Source of the DNA: Plazaster borealis
Lineage: Eukaryota > Echinodermata > Asteroidea > Forcipulatida > Labidiasteridae
Reading direction: 5' to 3'
Assembly (NCBI GenBank): GCA_021014325.1
Contig: CM037460.1
Span: 24,714,544-24,778,543, forward strand
Length of the DNA: 64,000 nucleotides
In this document: positions 33,885 to 44,957 of the stretch, piece after piece
How positions within the stretch are numbered: position 1 is the first letter of the stretch
Layout: every line of letters begins with the position of its first letter
Notes under the pieces: model-generated
Database searches by the model: none
Told to the model about the DNA's origin: nothing
Seen by the model: the letters and a program-made list of their open reading frames with translations, nothing else
Made by a program: the position numbers and the translations under genes

Positions 33885-36800
33885 GTATGTTATTTAAACA
33901 AGTAATAATAAAAATTGCGAATTAATCATTTTGACTGTAAATCCAACTTTTGTAACTATGAACACACTTACAGAAGAAAGCACACTGATTTCGACTCGAA
34001 ATCACACCCGAACCGTCCAACCTATAGTGGGAAGTTTGCATTTAAACTCTTTACGAAGCGCGTAAATAATCCTTTTAAAGGCACTGGACACGTTTGGTAA
34101 TGACTCAAAATATCTATTAGCATAAAAACTTACTTGGTAACTAGCAACGGAGAGCTGTTGATAGCATAAAACATTATGAGAAACGACTCCCTCTGAAGTA
34201 ACGTAGTTTTTGAGAAAGAGGTAATTTCTCACTAAAATATTTGAATCTGAAAAAAGACTTCAGGCCTGAAGCCTTTTTCAGGCATCTGAAAGCACACAAA
34301 TTTGTGCAACAAGGGTGTTTTTTCTTTCATTATTTTCTTGCAACTTCGATGACCAATTGAGCCCAAATTTTCACAGGTTTGTTATTTTAATGCATATGTT
34401 GGGATACATCAAGTGAGAATACTGGTCTTTGACAATTACCAAACGTGTCCAGTGCCTTTAAATGACTCCCAGTACCTTTTTTAAGCTACTCAAACACAAG
34501 CTCGGTGCTGAAGTTTAACCTCTTTTAAAATTGCAAAAAATAGTTAATGGCCTGACGTTTCGACCCTAGCAGAGTCTTTCTCGAAGGCTAAATGACAAGA
34601 CAACACATATGAACATGTATAAAATGTTTGGTGTAGTCTAGGAGTCAGGTCGAAACGTCAGGCCATTAACTATTTTTTGCATTTATACCATAGGTCCTTT
34701 TGGTTGGTAAGCAGTTTGCAATGTCAGCTAATTCTATTTTATCTTTTAAAATTGATCACAGGAAACTACTCATTAGAGAAGATGCACGACGCCATAGTAG
34801 ACCGATTCAAACAGTACGGTCCCATATATAAGGAGAACATCGCTGGAGCTGAAGCGGTACACATCATCGACCCGAAGGACGTGGCCGATCTGTTCCGGAA
34901 CGAGGGAAAGACACCGCGCCGGATCATCATGGAACCCATGGCACACTATCGGAAGATCCGCAAGAGGAACGCCGGCATAGCGAACCTGTAAGTGGAGTTG
35001 TGTTGGCTTTCAGGTAGTTTAAATACTCTTGGCCAACATACTGAGTTTAATACCATGCAGACGTCAATCATATCGCCATTACATTTTGCGGTTTGATATA
35101 GGCACAATAAATTACTACAAAAACAACAAAAAATTGTTTCAGGGGAGTTACGTGTATAGGTGACTTTCTACCAGAGAAAGCAAGCCATCACCGATGTACA
35201 TGTAATTACAATAAGTACAGATAACCTCTAGAGAAAGAACCCATCCAACTCAATAATGGTGCCATTATTAACGTCAAATTTCGAATCTTTTCAAAGAATG
35301 TTGTTGGCGCCAATATAGGCGACAGAAATATAAATTAGCAAATTGGGACAGAAGTCGTGAAATTTGACGTCTGTGTTTATGTCCCCTCAGGGCCGCCATA
35401 CTGATTCCAGCCGCAATATCGGTAGAGAGGTTGCAAAACAGTACAATACGTCAGGGTATAGGGTGGGGGAAGTGCGGGCACGGGACGTTTCAGACTTGAA
35501 GGTGGTTTCAGCCCTCTTTCGGCCGAGAATCCGCTATCACATAAACGGACATCTGGGCCAAATTTCATAGAGTTGCACACAAAGTAGCTACAATTTAATA
35601 AAGCGCAACAAAATGATGCTAGTACCAGAATGAGGTTACCAGCCAAGATACCATGTCTCATGCACCATTTCTGACTGGTATCATGCTAATTTTTGCTAAG
35701 CACAACATGTTTAAGCAAAACTGTCTGCTTAAGCAGCTCTGTGAAATGGGCCTTGGGTTATAATGATGACGTCACATACATACATTGCATTGCCATCAGG
35801 GCCGTGTATTGAGAGAGTTGCGACAACTTGCGATTAGAAGCCATTTTGTCTCCAAAAAATGCATTGGTGAATATTGGTGAATGCAGACTAGTCTGCCCAT
35901 TGGGTTGTGCTGCATTTGGGAACAAAATGGCGTCCAGCAACCACGTGACCGGAGAAAGTTGGTCCCTCCATGTCGCAACTCTCTCAATACACAGCTCTGA
36001 TTGCCATCGGAGAGATGCGCCCTCTTGGACCAGGAATAATTACAAATTGGTGTCTACTTGATTTGTTGGATTGTTTTGTTCCCGTCTCTTAAACAGACAA
36101 GGAGAGCAGTGGAAGACGTGGAGATCTTCGCTCCAACACGTCATGCTGAAGCCCCATAGTGTTGCCACCTGGATCCCCAGCATGGAGGAATGTTCCACCG
36201 ACTTTATCGACCTCATGGCGGCCCACCGCGACCACAACGGCGAGGTACCCGACTACCTCGGCCAAATCTACAAATGGGCCTTGGAGTGTAAGTTAACGAG
36301 TCATTTCATATAACAAACGTGTTGCTGTGCCAAATCCACAAACCGGCCAAACCCACAAGTTGGCACTGGAGTGAAAGTTGGTGTTCAATTCAATATTCAA
36401 GCAAAATTAACATGAAGGAAATTGTGAGCCACAAACTACCTCGGACAAATGTGAAAATGGTCCGTGTATAGCAGGAACTCATGTACCCAAGGCATGTCTG
36501 AATGTATTACCTATCTTATGGAAGTACCATTAAACAAGGTAAACAAGTTTATAGGGGGAATTTTAAATTGTGTCTTTACCCAACTTTCGTTACCCCTGGA
36601 GTTACTGTCAGGCTTCTGTATGCCGGCCTGCCTTGATACTTCGACTTAACTCAGCAATGTCCCTTCAAAAAAGCATTCCAGCCCCTAATCTGAACATTTG
36701 ATTTGTCAACAGCCTCCTTTTCGGTCATCTTGGGAAAGAGGATAGGGTGTCTGAACCCCGCTGCGGATTCGAACTCCGAGGCGGCGAACCTCATCTCGTC

Positions 36801-39800
36801 CACCATGGGCTTCTTCACCGGCCTCTGCAACCTCACCTTCGGCTTCCCGCTCTACAAGTACGGTATCCGGACCAGGGCATGGTCAAAATTTGCCGCAGTG
36901 CAAGACTATATCCATAAGTACGTGAGTTGCGGTTGACTGTCGATTTGTTCTGTTTTCGTAACAAAGGCTCAAGCTTTCTTACAGGCCATTGTAAACCAAC
37001 ATTTGCCGTTTGTGACACTTTGGCATAGGACACCGTGGCACATGGGTTACGTTCATACACTATTAGCATTCTCCCATCTGAACACCCCAAATCACCGTTA
37101 CTTATTTCATTGTCTTGCTGCAATCAAAATATTAAAAGAATGTACAACAAATAAATGACAAAAACACAATTCTTTTGTTCTTCTTCTTGTTTTAACTCCA
37201 AACCGTGACCACGGTGTGTTATATATTTATACATGGAAAAAGACAATGTTTTCACCCAATACCATAAGGACGAGGATTCATTCATTCTATAAACATAACC
37301 CCCTTTATGTCGAGAATAGACGCAGCCTTGCTGGCTAATCATACCAAAGGTCAAGTTCAATTTGCCAAGGTCATATATTTGTTATGTTTTGACTTATTAT
37401 GACGTGAATGCTTTCATTTCACAGCAAAACAGCGGAGCACGTCGCACAATATATAAACGACATGAGAGATCGTGACGTCACATCACCTACAGCCAATCAG
37501 ACACAAGCCTGCGATCAGAAGGCCACAGTAATAAACTATCTACTTAGAAAGGACAATAATTTTGAATTCGAAGACATCTGTACTCTAACCAACGACTTGC
37601 TATTTGCGGCTATAGATACGGTAAGTTATAATTTTAACAATGATGTTGTAACTATATTTGTCTATCCGCTGTATGGGATTCGAACTGCCTCTAGCCACCG
37701 GGCTAGCTCGGTGGTCTGTGGTAAGACATCTGCTCTAGCTATGCAAATGTCGTGGGTTCGAATCCTACCCGAGTGATTTGACTGTGGATTTCTTTTCACG
37801 GAACTCGGGAAAGTACTGAGTATACAGTGCTTAATACACATCGGTGTAAGGGTAAAATTAAATTATAATATTTTTCTTCTCAACTAATCTCAAAAATCTT
37901 GTCAGGTTGTGGTATCCTTAAATTAAGTTATTGAAGTTTTTCTCAAGGGATTTTTTTTTGTCTTCGTTTGTCTTGTAGACGTCAAACCTGATGGCGTTCT
38001 GCCTTTACTGTCTGGCAAAGAACCCGGAAGTACAAGAGCGTCTTTATGAAGAGGTCAGTAAAGAGCTTCCGGTAGGAACGCCCGCGACGGCAGAAGCTCT
38101 ACAGAACATACCATACCTTAAGGCGTTTGTCAAGGAGACAGTGAGGTGAGCGTGAACATGTGACCTACTACGTCACAAAATGAGCAACAAATTCGCGTTT
38201 CAAATGTTGGTTAGTTTTATATCCAGTGGATTATGTAGGAAAATAGAAAATGGTAACAACAATCGAGGGGAAATCACTACTATAAACATGTTGAAAGTTT
38301 TGTAACACCTTTTCATACTTGCAAGATGACAAGTACGATTTAGCTTTTTAAGCAGGGGGGGGGGTTGGTTGGCACATCAACTATCCGTTCCTTGTTAAAC
38401 AAACACTCACTAACCAAACTCCTATAAGCTATTAATATTCACCTCAGCAAATACCGGTCTGGTAACCCCCACTTTGTTTTGTTTTGTTTTGTTTTTTTCG
38501 GGGGGGGGGGTTCAAAAGCGAACCAGATAACTTGTACTTTTGATTCATTGACATGACTTCTTTCTAATTGATGTTACATTTTGCATTGATGATAAAGAAT
38601 ATTACTTTGGTTTCGTATACTGATACGTGTGTAATAGTAAAGTCTTGATTGGCGACAATCGTTTTGTTAACGTAGTCGCCGATATCGCAACACGAATTAC
38701 TGGAGAAGAGATATATGTATCACAAAAACATCTGGCTCAAAACGTTTTGATCCAGATTCGTAGATTTGCCCAGTCCCACCGAGTCAGCCTCCGAACCAGT
38801 CGATGTTTCGCCCTCTACCGGTGACTGATACAAAAAAAAACAGCGTCGCCGATCAAGACTAGTGTAATAGGCACTGCGGGGCTTTCCGAGACATGCGGGT
38901 GGGGGGGGGGGGGTGGAATCCACTGGCAACCCAACTGCGCTCTCGCTCTGAGGTCATAAAGATTGCGGCCTGTGCAATGGAACTATGCATGTTCTTGTTG
39001 GGACCATTACAACAAAAAACTAAAATACTTTGCTATAAAGGCACGGGCAGCTCGGTTACGTCCCTCCAATTGTTATTGTGTCACTGCCAAGTACAAACTC
39101 CACCAACTCTTTTCCATGTACAGAGTTTATCCACCAGTTGACGGTACCAGCAGAATATCAAATGATGACATCTCGATTCGAGGTTACAGAATACCAGCGA
39201 ATGTAAGTATTCAATCCCTTTTTGTCCACACTAACGTATACAAACGCGTGGGTCGGGTTTGTGGGGTCCTGCTATTGTCGTTCTATTATTCCCGTTTCTG
39301 AAGAATTCCTAGTGGAGTCCAAGTTGAGTAAAGACAAACTATGTGGGGGTCCAACAAGGGCCCGTGCGTTAGCCCCACACCCTCCCAACAAGTTTCCAGT
39401 AAAACTTATGTCAGACAATTTAATAACCTCATTTTTGCGACACGATTGAAAAAGTTCAGCATAAAACCAACCTGTCCTGGTTTTTCAGAATCACACGTCA
39501 GCCTGTACGACAAATATTAATAATTGTTACAATGTTTAGTGTACGATCAACAACGAAATTATTCACAAATAGCGCCCTACCTTTCTACCGAACGACGATT
39601 GTCAACAGAGGGCGGTATTAACCAGAGCCTTAACACTACACAGCTCTGCTTGCGGGCAGACTACTCTGCTTTTAGAGACTAAAATGTAGTGTTTCTAATT
39701 AGCGAAGACAGGTTTTCTTCTTCCAGTCCGTACATCAGTTAATTAGGTATTGGGTGACATTTTCAAGGCTTAAAGGTATCGTACACGTTTGGTAATGACT

Positions 39801-41780
39801 CAAAGCAAATATTAGCATAAAAACTTACTTGGTAACAAGCAACGGAGAGCTGTTGATAGTATAAAACATTGTAGGAAACGACTTCCTCTCAAGTAACGTA
39901 GTTTTTGAGAAAGAGGTAATTTCTCACTAAAATAATAAAAGACTTCTTGCAAGAAGCCTTTTATTCCTATCTGAAAGCACACAAATTTGTACGAAAAGGG
40001 TGTTTTTTCTTTCATCATTTTCTTGCAACTTCGATGACCAATTGAGGCCAAATTTTCACAGGCTTGTTATATATGCAAATGTTGGGATACACCAAGTGAG
40101 AACACTGGTCTTTGACAATTACCAAACGTGTTCAGTGCCTTTAAATCTGTAAACATAATACATGTAAATGCTGTTCTCTCATTCAATGGCCTCGGCTGGA
40201 AGTGGTGGTTGCTTTGCCTTGTAAATGATAACCTTTACAAATTTAGTTCAGAATTATATTAAATTTTAATTGACACGAAACCACTTAGGCTCGGAATCCA
40301 TAAGTATTCAGATCAAAGACAAACATTTGTGTAAAATATGTTACAACATAACAATGCTAAGTCCGAAAATTGGCCAATATGACCCGAAACCAAATCTAAA
40401 TTTAAAAATGCTTTTTTTATATATATATTTATTCAAGAAAGTCATAAGCTTCAATTGAAGGTTTTGCACGAAAATAACAGCCAATGATAAGTGGTAGCTA
40501 ATTAAAAACTAAAAATAAGATGAGTTATTGTCGGGATCCCAAAATTATCAAACAATGTTGCATATTACATGTATTTTGTGCATTGTCCGTGGCATATGCG
40601 AAGATTTCTGAATGTTTTTTATTTGAAACAGCATCATCTGTCAGAAATTCTGTTAAAAGAAATTCGGCAATTGGGGCACGCAACTCTAAACAGCTTTTGG
40701 TTATCTTTAAGCATCTTCTTGAGCATCATTGTATGATTTTGCTTTTGCAGACGTTAGTTCGGGTACACTGTCTGTCCGGTAGGATGCCCCAGTATTTTAA
40801 GGAACCGGAGCAATTCAAGCCGGAACGCTGGATTCGGGGACACAAGGACTGCGAGAACATCGATCCGTTCCTGGTGCTACCGTTCGGAACCGGGTCGAGA
40901 ATGTGTGTGGGACGGAGGCTGGCTGAGCAAGAAATCTACCTGTTACTGGCGAGGGTAAGCTCAGCATACGTTTAGTCGTTATAAACCCATTTAAAAATCA
41001 ACCCATTCGCGTACTACCTGCGTCAGAGTTGCGTCCAGCAAGGTGGCGAGCCTGGACGAACCGTCATTTTTTATAAATCTTCATTTATTCTGGCTGTGAA
41101 GCCAAGGACTTTCAGAAATGCGAACTTAATCACTGTACAGAACCAAATGGAGAGAAGACAAGGAAAGAAGTTTCAGTTTTATATGTGGAAGGAAAACCCC
41201 AGAGAATTATTCCAGGGAAAAACCACGCAGTCAGGTAGGGACTGGAAACCCTATCCACGTAGTGCCCCCGGCGTGATTCGAACCGGGGTCCTAGAGGTGG
41301 AAGGCAAGGAAAGATACCACTACGCCAACCCGACCACCCGACCACCCAACCGTCTCATAACACCAATGTCATGGCTGCTTCAAAGTTAACATGGTGGTTC
41401 TGAGGCACTCGTGAAGGAGCTTGCGCAACTGCAGCACAACCAGCAAGCTGCATACGATATTTGTTGAACTATACCCCCCCCCCCTCTCTCCCCACCCTAA
41501 TGTTCTTCAAGATTCAAGGCTCATTTGATCTGGACGCAGCATCATAGAAATCATTGCTGTGCGAGTCTTTCCAGTTTTGATCAATTGAGATTCCTTGGGA
41601 AGAGGAAGATAACAGAAATAATGTACAATCACTTTCAAATAAATTTATTTGATCGTTTGCTTTCTCCAGCTCGTTCAGAGATTCCGTGTCGAGTGGCATC
41701 ACGAGGACCTGGACTACCTGTTCCGCCTCACCAACGTCCCGAGTCGACCGCTGGAACTGAGCTTTGTCGACCGCGCATGA
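33569..41780 (+). CDS. Mitochondrial-clan cytochrome P450, complete, 9 coding exons
   Basis: This is a haem-thiolate monooxygenase of the mitochondrial clan (CYP24/CYP27/CYP10/CYP44-like). Such enzymes hydroxylate sterols, secosteroids or related lipids in the inner mitochondrial membrane, with electrons from adrenodoxin. The substrate here is unknown. The exons 33569-33884, 34762-34987, 36097-36287, 36713-36917, 37425-37620, 37979-38145, 39124-39202, 40751-40954 and 41670-41780 join in frame at GT-AG borders to 564 residues. The N-terminus is rich in Ala, Ser, Thr and Arg and poor in acidic residues, as in a transit peptide. It is followed by the PGP hinge (88-90). Helix C has W186-x3-R190, the I helix AAIDTT (374-379), the K helix ExxR (431-434), then PERW (484-487) and the haem loop FGTGSRMCVG (505-514) with Cys512. 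The following GRRLAE is typical of the clan. All key residues are present and I see no frameshift. The family assignment within the clan is uncertain. Confidence 0.93.
34075..34461. mobile_element. TTAA-flanked MITE, family A, in P450 intron 1
   Basis: The ends TTAAAGGCACTGGACACGTT and AACGTGTCCAGTGCCTTTAA are a perfect 20-bp inverted repeat including TTAA. The core includes gagagctgttgata, gaaagaggtaatttctcact and a hairpin cttcaggcctgaagcc. This is the best-preserved family A copy in the window. Confidence 0.85.
34533..34680. mobile_element. Hairpin element with perfect 33-bp arms in P450 intron 1
   Basis: Bases 34533-34565 are the exact reverse complement of 34648-34680; the shared core is TGGCCTGACGTTTCGACC. 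The 82-bp centre is unpaired and contains AGAGTCTTTCTCGAAGGCT. The perfect arms imply a young or selectively maintained element. I cannot assign a superfamily. Confidence 0.75.
34762..34987 (+). CDS. P450 exon 2: helices A-B and first beta sheet
   Basis: The exon encodes residues 106-181 (phase 1 in, phase 2 out). It includes DRFKQYGPIYKENI and the VHIIDPKDVADLFR segment, which are typical of the beta-1 region and helix B of mitochondrial P450s. The acceptor is CACAG and the donor GTAAGT. Confidence 0.9.
35555..35752. mobile_element. MITE (GGGCC-AATTTCATAGAG ends) in P450 intron 2
   Basis: GGGCCAAATTTCATAGAG on the left matches CTCTGTGAAATGGGCC on the right in inverted orientation. The interior (tgctaagc, tttaagcaaaactgtctgctt) can fold further. 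It is non-coding and about 198 bp long. Confidence 0.6.
35797..35999. mobile_element. hAT-type MITE with 8-bp target duplication, P450 intron 2
   Basis: The element starts CAGGGCCGTG and ends CACAGCTCTG. Long inverted arms include TATTGAGAGAGTTGCGACA. It is flanked by ATTGCCAT at 35789-35796 and 36000-36007. CAGGG-type ends with 8-bp duplications are the hallmark of hAT transposons. Confidence 0.85.
36097..36287 (+). CDS. P450 exon 3: helix C (WxxxR) to helix E
   Basis: The exon continues codon 181 and reads QGEQWKTWRSSLQ, containing the haem-propionate-contacting W186 and R190. It ends in ...YKWALE at donor T|GTAAGT, phase 1. Confidence 0.92.
36713..36917 (+). CDS. P450 exon 4: helices F-G region
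   Basis: The exon starts SFSVILGKRIGCL, the conserved segment after helix E. It covers the substrate-access F-G region (about residues 246-312). Of two possible donors, AA|GTACGT at 36918 keeps the frame into exon 5, while GTGAGT at 36922 does not. Confidence 0.85.
37425..37620 (+). CDS. P450 exon 5: helix H and first part of helix I
   Basis: The exon ends with NDLLFAAIDT, the oxygen-activating I helix, split from its second Thr by a phase 0 intron. A less conserved, Asp/Thr/Gln-rich stretch (residues about 325-350) precedes it. Confidence 0.9.
37668..37862 (+). mobile_element. tRNA-derived SINE with inverted second head, P450 intron 5
   Basis: An A box (TAGCTCGGTGG, about 37703) and a B box (GGTTCGAATCC, 37755-37765) are followed by the tail GGGAAAGTACTGAGTATAC...ATCGGTGTAAGGG, shared with 5217-5443. 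Upstream, GGGATTCGAACTGCC (about 37668) is a reverse-complement B box, and CCACCGGGCTAGCTCGGTGG is palindromic. As at 5.3 kb, two tRNA-like heads face each other. Confidence 0.7.
37979..38145 (+). CDS. P450 exon 6: helices I-K with ExxR
   Basis: It opens TSNLMAFCLYCLAKNPEVQE and ends KETVR, the ExxR motif (E431, R434), whose last codon is split across the intron. The donor is AG|GTGAGC. Confidence 0.93.
39124..39202 (+). CDS. P450 exon 7: PPxxxxxR and beta sheet
   Basis: A short 79-nt exon encodes VYPPVDGTSR and SIRGYRIPAN, the segment after ExxR that contacts the haem propionates and lines the active site. The acceptor is TACAG and the donor AAT|GTAAGT, phase 0. Confidence 0.88.
39770..40144. 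mobile_element. TTAA-flanked MITE, family A, in P450 intron 7
   Basis: The ends TTAAAGGTATCGTACACGTT and AACGTGTTCAGTGCCTTTAA are TTAA-flanked. The core hairpin (acttcttgcaagaagcctttt) and length of 375 bp match the copy at 10015-10389 in opposite orientation. Confidence 0.8.
40357..40650 (+). repeat. Dispersed repeat Q, copy 2, in P450 intron 7
   Basis: This is a diverged match to 3417-3730. Shared blocks are atgacccgaaa, gtcgggatccc, tgtattttgtgcattg, ggcatatgcg.ag and gaaacagcat..tctgtcag. It ends about 100 bp before the acceptor of exon 8. Confidence 0.5.
40751..40954 (+). CDS. P450 exon 8: PERW and haem-binding loop
   Basis: It encodes EPEQFKPERW and PFGTGSRMCVGRRLAE, with the thiolate ligand Cys512. 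The acceptor is TTTTGCAG and the donor AGG|GTAAGC, phase 0. Confidence 0.95.
41095..41340 (-). mobile_element. tRNA-derived SINE in P450 intron 8
   Basis: Read on the - strand, an A box TGGCGTAGTGG (41318-41328) and a B box GGTTCGAATCA (41274-41284) are followed by a non-tRNA body. The body contains GGTTTTTCCCTGGAATAATT and ends near AAACTGAAACTTCTTTCC. The tRNA-like head is degenerate, so it is a retroposon and not a tRNA gene. Confidence 0.7.
41670..41780 (+). CDS. P450 exon 9: C-terminus and stop
   Basis: It encodes the last 36 residues, starting LVQRFRVEW and ending SFVDRA before TGA at 41778-41780. The segment corresponds to helix L and the final beta strands. The acceptor is TTTCTCCAG. 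Confidence 0.9.
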   Translation, partial: LVQRFRVEWHHEDLDYLFRLTNVPSRPLELSFVDRA

Positions 41781-41904
41781 GTAGTGAACTTTTGACATCG
41801 ATGAGACATGCGCAAACACCTATGAATCGCTCGCATATACTTGGGGGCGAGAGCATGACATCTATTCAGGGATCACAACATTGCCAAACTGGAGATTATT
41901 GCCC

Positions 41905-41910
41905 AATAAA
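41905..41910 (+). terminator. Poly(A) signal of the P450 gene
   Basis: AATAAA lies 125 nt after the P450 stop codon and is the first canonical hexamer downstream. A run of C followed by A-rich AAATAAATAAAT sequence comes at 41941-41990, which could supply alternative signals. Confidence 0.6.
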
Positions 41911-42316
41911 GGGATGGTACATCAATGGTAACAACAACACCACCCCCCCCCCCCAAAAAAAATAAATAAATAAAAAAATAAAAAAATATTTTGATTTTTT
42001 GATTTTATTTGTGCGGGGTGCTGGGTGGGAAACTTCATTCACTCCTTCCCTTTAGTTTCAATACACATCATACAACCAACAATGAATAATCCATCACATT
42101 AGCAGGTCGCGTTTGGGTGAAAACTGCAACCAAACAACAAATATACACGATTTGTCAGGGTTTTGTTTGTGTGTATATGTCTGTTTGTTGTTTTTTTCGT
42201 GTTCATAGCAGGCTTATTTCAATTGCTGGAATTGATGTCTTCAAAATACTATTTCACGACTTTTGACACTACTTCAGACGGAAGTATTTCTCCGGAGGGC
42301 CGGCAGCACCTGCCCA

Positions 42317-42466
42317 GGGCTGGATTTCACAAAGCACTAAAATTCATCTTAAGATGAGTCGTCAATAGCACCACAGTGATTTGTATTGTGACATCACACT
42401 TTGCTTGGCGATTAAGATTGATCCGCGTTTAAGATCAAACTTGGCTCTCTGTGAAATCGAGCCCCG
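42317..42466. mobile_element. MITE family G, copy 1
   Basis: The left end GGGCTGGATTTCACAAAG is the inverted partner of CTGTGAAATCGAGCCCC. The interior has atcttaagatgagtc and tgtattgtgacatcac, shared with 57769-57916 in opposite orientation. It is non-coding, about 150 bp. Confidence 0.65.
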
Positions 42467-44055
42467 ATGTGTTAGTGAGCTTCCTGATTGAAACTAATTA
42501 ATTGGATAGTTTACCAATCACAAACTCTGTCTTTATATGACCCACCCTTGGAGGGGAGGAAAGGGGATGTCGTTAAACTTTGATTTACAATAACAGATAA
42601 GAGGGTTTAGAAAGCAAAGCTCTTTTGGTTATCTTATTTTTCTCAAAAACAAACACGCGTTGTTGTGCAAGTTTTCTTGATATCATTCTACTAATTGCCC
42701 TTTGCGAAACCACGTCTAATTAGGCTTGGGCCTCCAGTTCAGGCTCCGTCCGCATGTTTGAATCTCCGTATCGAAAGCGCACGTTTTCGAAATAGCTGAT
42801 GCAGCCTAAGGCCACATAAAAAAAGATTGTTGATCGTCCCCGCCCAACCCTACAAAACCCCCGATAATTTTTTTTTATAGATATTTTTTTTAATCATACA
42901 AAAAGGTCTTTTCAATGATCTTTTCAGTCAAATTTGGCTTCCAGATTTGTCAGCTGATATTTTTCAAAATCCATAGGTTGGAAATAGATGTTTGAAGAAA
43001 AGGTTTTTCATGTTGGCAAAAACAAGAACAATTCTTCAAATATTTACTAGGCTACACTGCCTTTTTTTAAGTTTACATCAGGGAGTTAAATGGGTTTAAC
43101 AAAACAATTAAAAACATCAAAATCAAACAAATAGTGATTATAGTGATTGTGATGATTTCTTTATTCTTAATTTCATATTTTGCCATGTCCCAAAAAATTA
43201 AAAAATTAAACTGCCTCCCACCCCCACTTCCCATCAAAAAAGGACGATCAACAATTTTCTTTTTATGTGGCCTAAGCCTGAGCCAAAAGCCTGAAGCCGC
43301 GGTTTCGAAAAGGGTCCAGGAATCGGAAGATTCGGGAGAATCTGAGCTTCCAAACACCAATGATGTACCCTTCTTGTTATCATAGTCAGTTAAATTGTTT
43401 ATTATTTATTTACTCTATATTATTATAGGATTTCGATAGAACGAAACATATTCTTTATTCAAAGTCTGTACAAATTGACGCCATGTGTGCCAAAACCACG
43501 CCAAAACTCAAAACCAGTTTTATTTGCTCATCAAAGAGAATAGCAAAGGAGTTTTCAAATAACATCTATAGGCCTAATGACTCAATTCACCTGACGTCAT
43601 CATTACAATAATCTTGGCTGCGCTATTTTTGAGAGTCAATGTCCCTGTGTGTTACACGGCGTAGTGTGCATATTATTAGGCGTGGTGGCGTTTACACGCC
43701 AATACCACAAATTGTACGTGCAATTTGACTCCCAAAATGGCGAGCGTGGCAGACAGTATCTGCGTGTGACGATGGTGCAAGGGGGGTCATTGTTAAACTA
43801 TTTCTAAAATGGAATTTTTTAAGACTATCACACCACATTGATATCCTGGCTGATGTTTCAGTTGTCTCCTCACTGTTTCACGCCATTTCACTACATTTCC
43901 GAGAAGTGGCTGGTTTTGGCCCGGATGGACGCGTCACAATTTATCATATTCACTGACAAGAATCTTTTTGTTTTTAAACATACAACAAAATCAAAAAGAT
44001 CAATTTATGGTAGAGTTGCATATTGTATTCTTGTACAAAACGTATAGCATTGTAT
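42467..44055. other. No gene seen
   Basis: This A+T-rich intergenic sequence follows the P450 gene. The part at 43722-43787 (cccaaaatggcgagc..ggcagacagt...ctgcgtgtgac) resembles 62344-62424. The overlapping open frames at 43073-43385 are low-complexity. Confidence 0.4.
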
Positions 44056-44237
44056 GCCGGTGTGGCAGGAGATTCTGTGTGGTCCCCCCCCCCCCCGAGA
44101 TTCTGTTCCCCCATACGGCGAATTGTGTAGAAATTTCGTCTGATAGCGCCCTCTTTTGAACAAACTTCCTTCAGCTTTAATTTAGCGTATGGGGGACCTA
44201 CCCACACAACGGGGGACAGAATCTCCTACGACACCGG
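44056..44237. mobile_element. MITE family H, copy 1
   Basis: The ends GCCGGTGTGGCAGGAGATTC and GAATCTCCTACGACACCGG are inverted. The interior carries agcgccctcttttgaacaa and a ccccatacgg block. It matches 62834-63008 in opposite orientation. A poly(C) run of about 13 lies inside. Confidence 0.7.
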
Positions 44238-44957
44238 ACGAAGCATACCAGATAATTTTTATTACCGTGTAAATACTATTATTATTTTAAATAACCATAA
44301 TTATTACAGCCGACTCATTATTTTGTAAGTATTATGTATTATAGTATTAACCTTTTTAAAAACCCAGTGTGCATGATAAGTGTTGGAAAAAATGAAAAAA
44401 TAATGATATCACTGCTGTTGCATTTTTCATTGGATGGATCCTGATAGTTCATGGTTGTAAATTTGGAGGCTAAAAGTGACATCTTTTTCAAAACAAAATG
44501 GCGTCTATCGAAAATATATATAATTATAATACACTTCTCCGTTACGATTTCAGATCCATTTTAATTCGTTCAATTATATTCGAATGGTCAAGGAGCAGAG
44601 AGTTTTGATATCTTGATGATATTTTAAGGGGGCTCCTTGAGACCCTAAACAGCCCCTCTTCCCCCAAACAGCAACCCCTCGAAAAGAATTAATTGTTCGC
44701 CCCCGCGAGTGAGTAGAACATGGTGGCTTATATCGGGTCAAGAGAACTAGCTCCGGGGGACGTTGTTGAAAGATGGAGACTGGAACTAAAAACTAAAAAG
44801 TGTCGTACTTGGTATTCATTTGTTCTGTTTTTGCATGTGTCTTCGTCACAGTAATTTTAATTCTCCAGTTTTCAATAAAACACACCACGAAAACGACCTT
44901 TGAAAACTGTGCGTCGAATTCGGTGGTCGCGTTTTCGCGGAAACATCGACAAAACAA
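44238..44957. other. No gene seen
   Basis: A+T-rich intergenic sequence with no repeat termini or exon signals that I can support. Confidence 0.4.

Noticed and set aside
36918..36927. Alternative donor GTGAGT for P450 exon 4
   Set aside because: Using GT at 36922 shifts the frame into exon 5, whereas GTACGT at 36918 keeps it.
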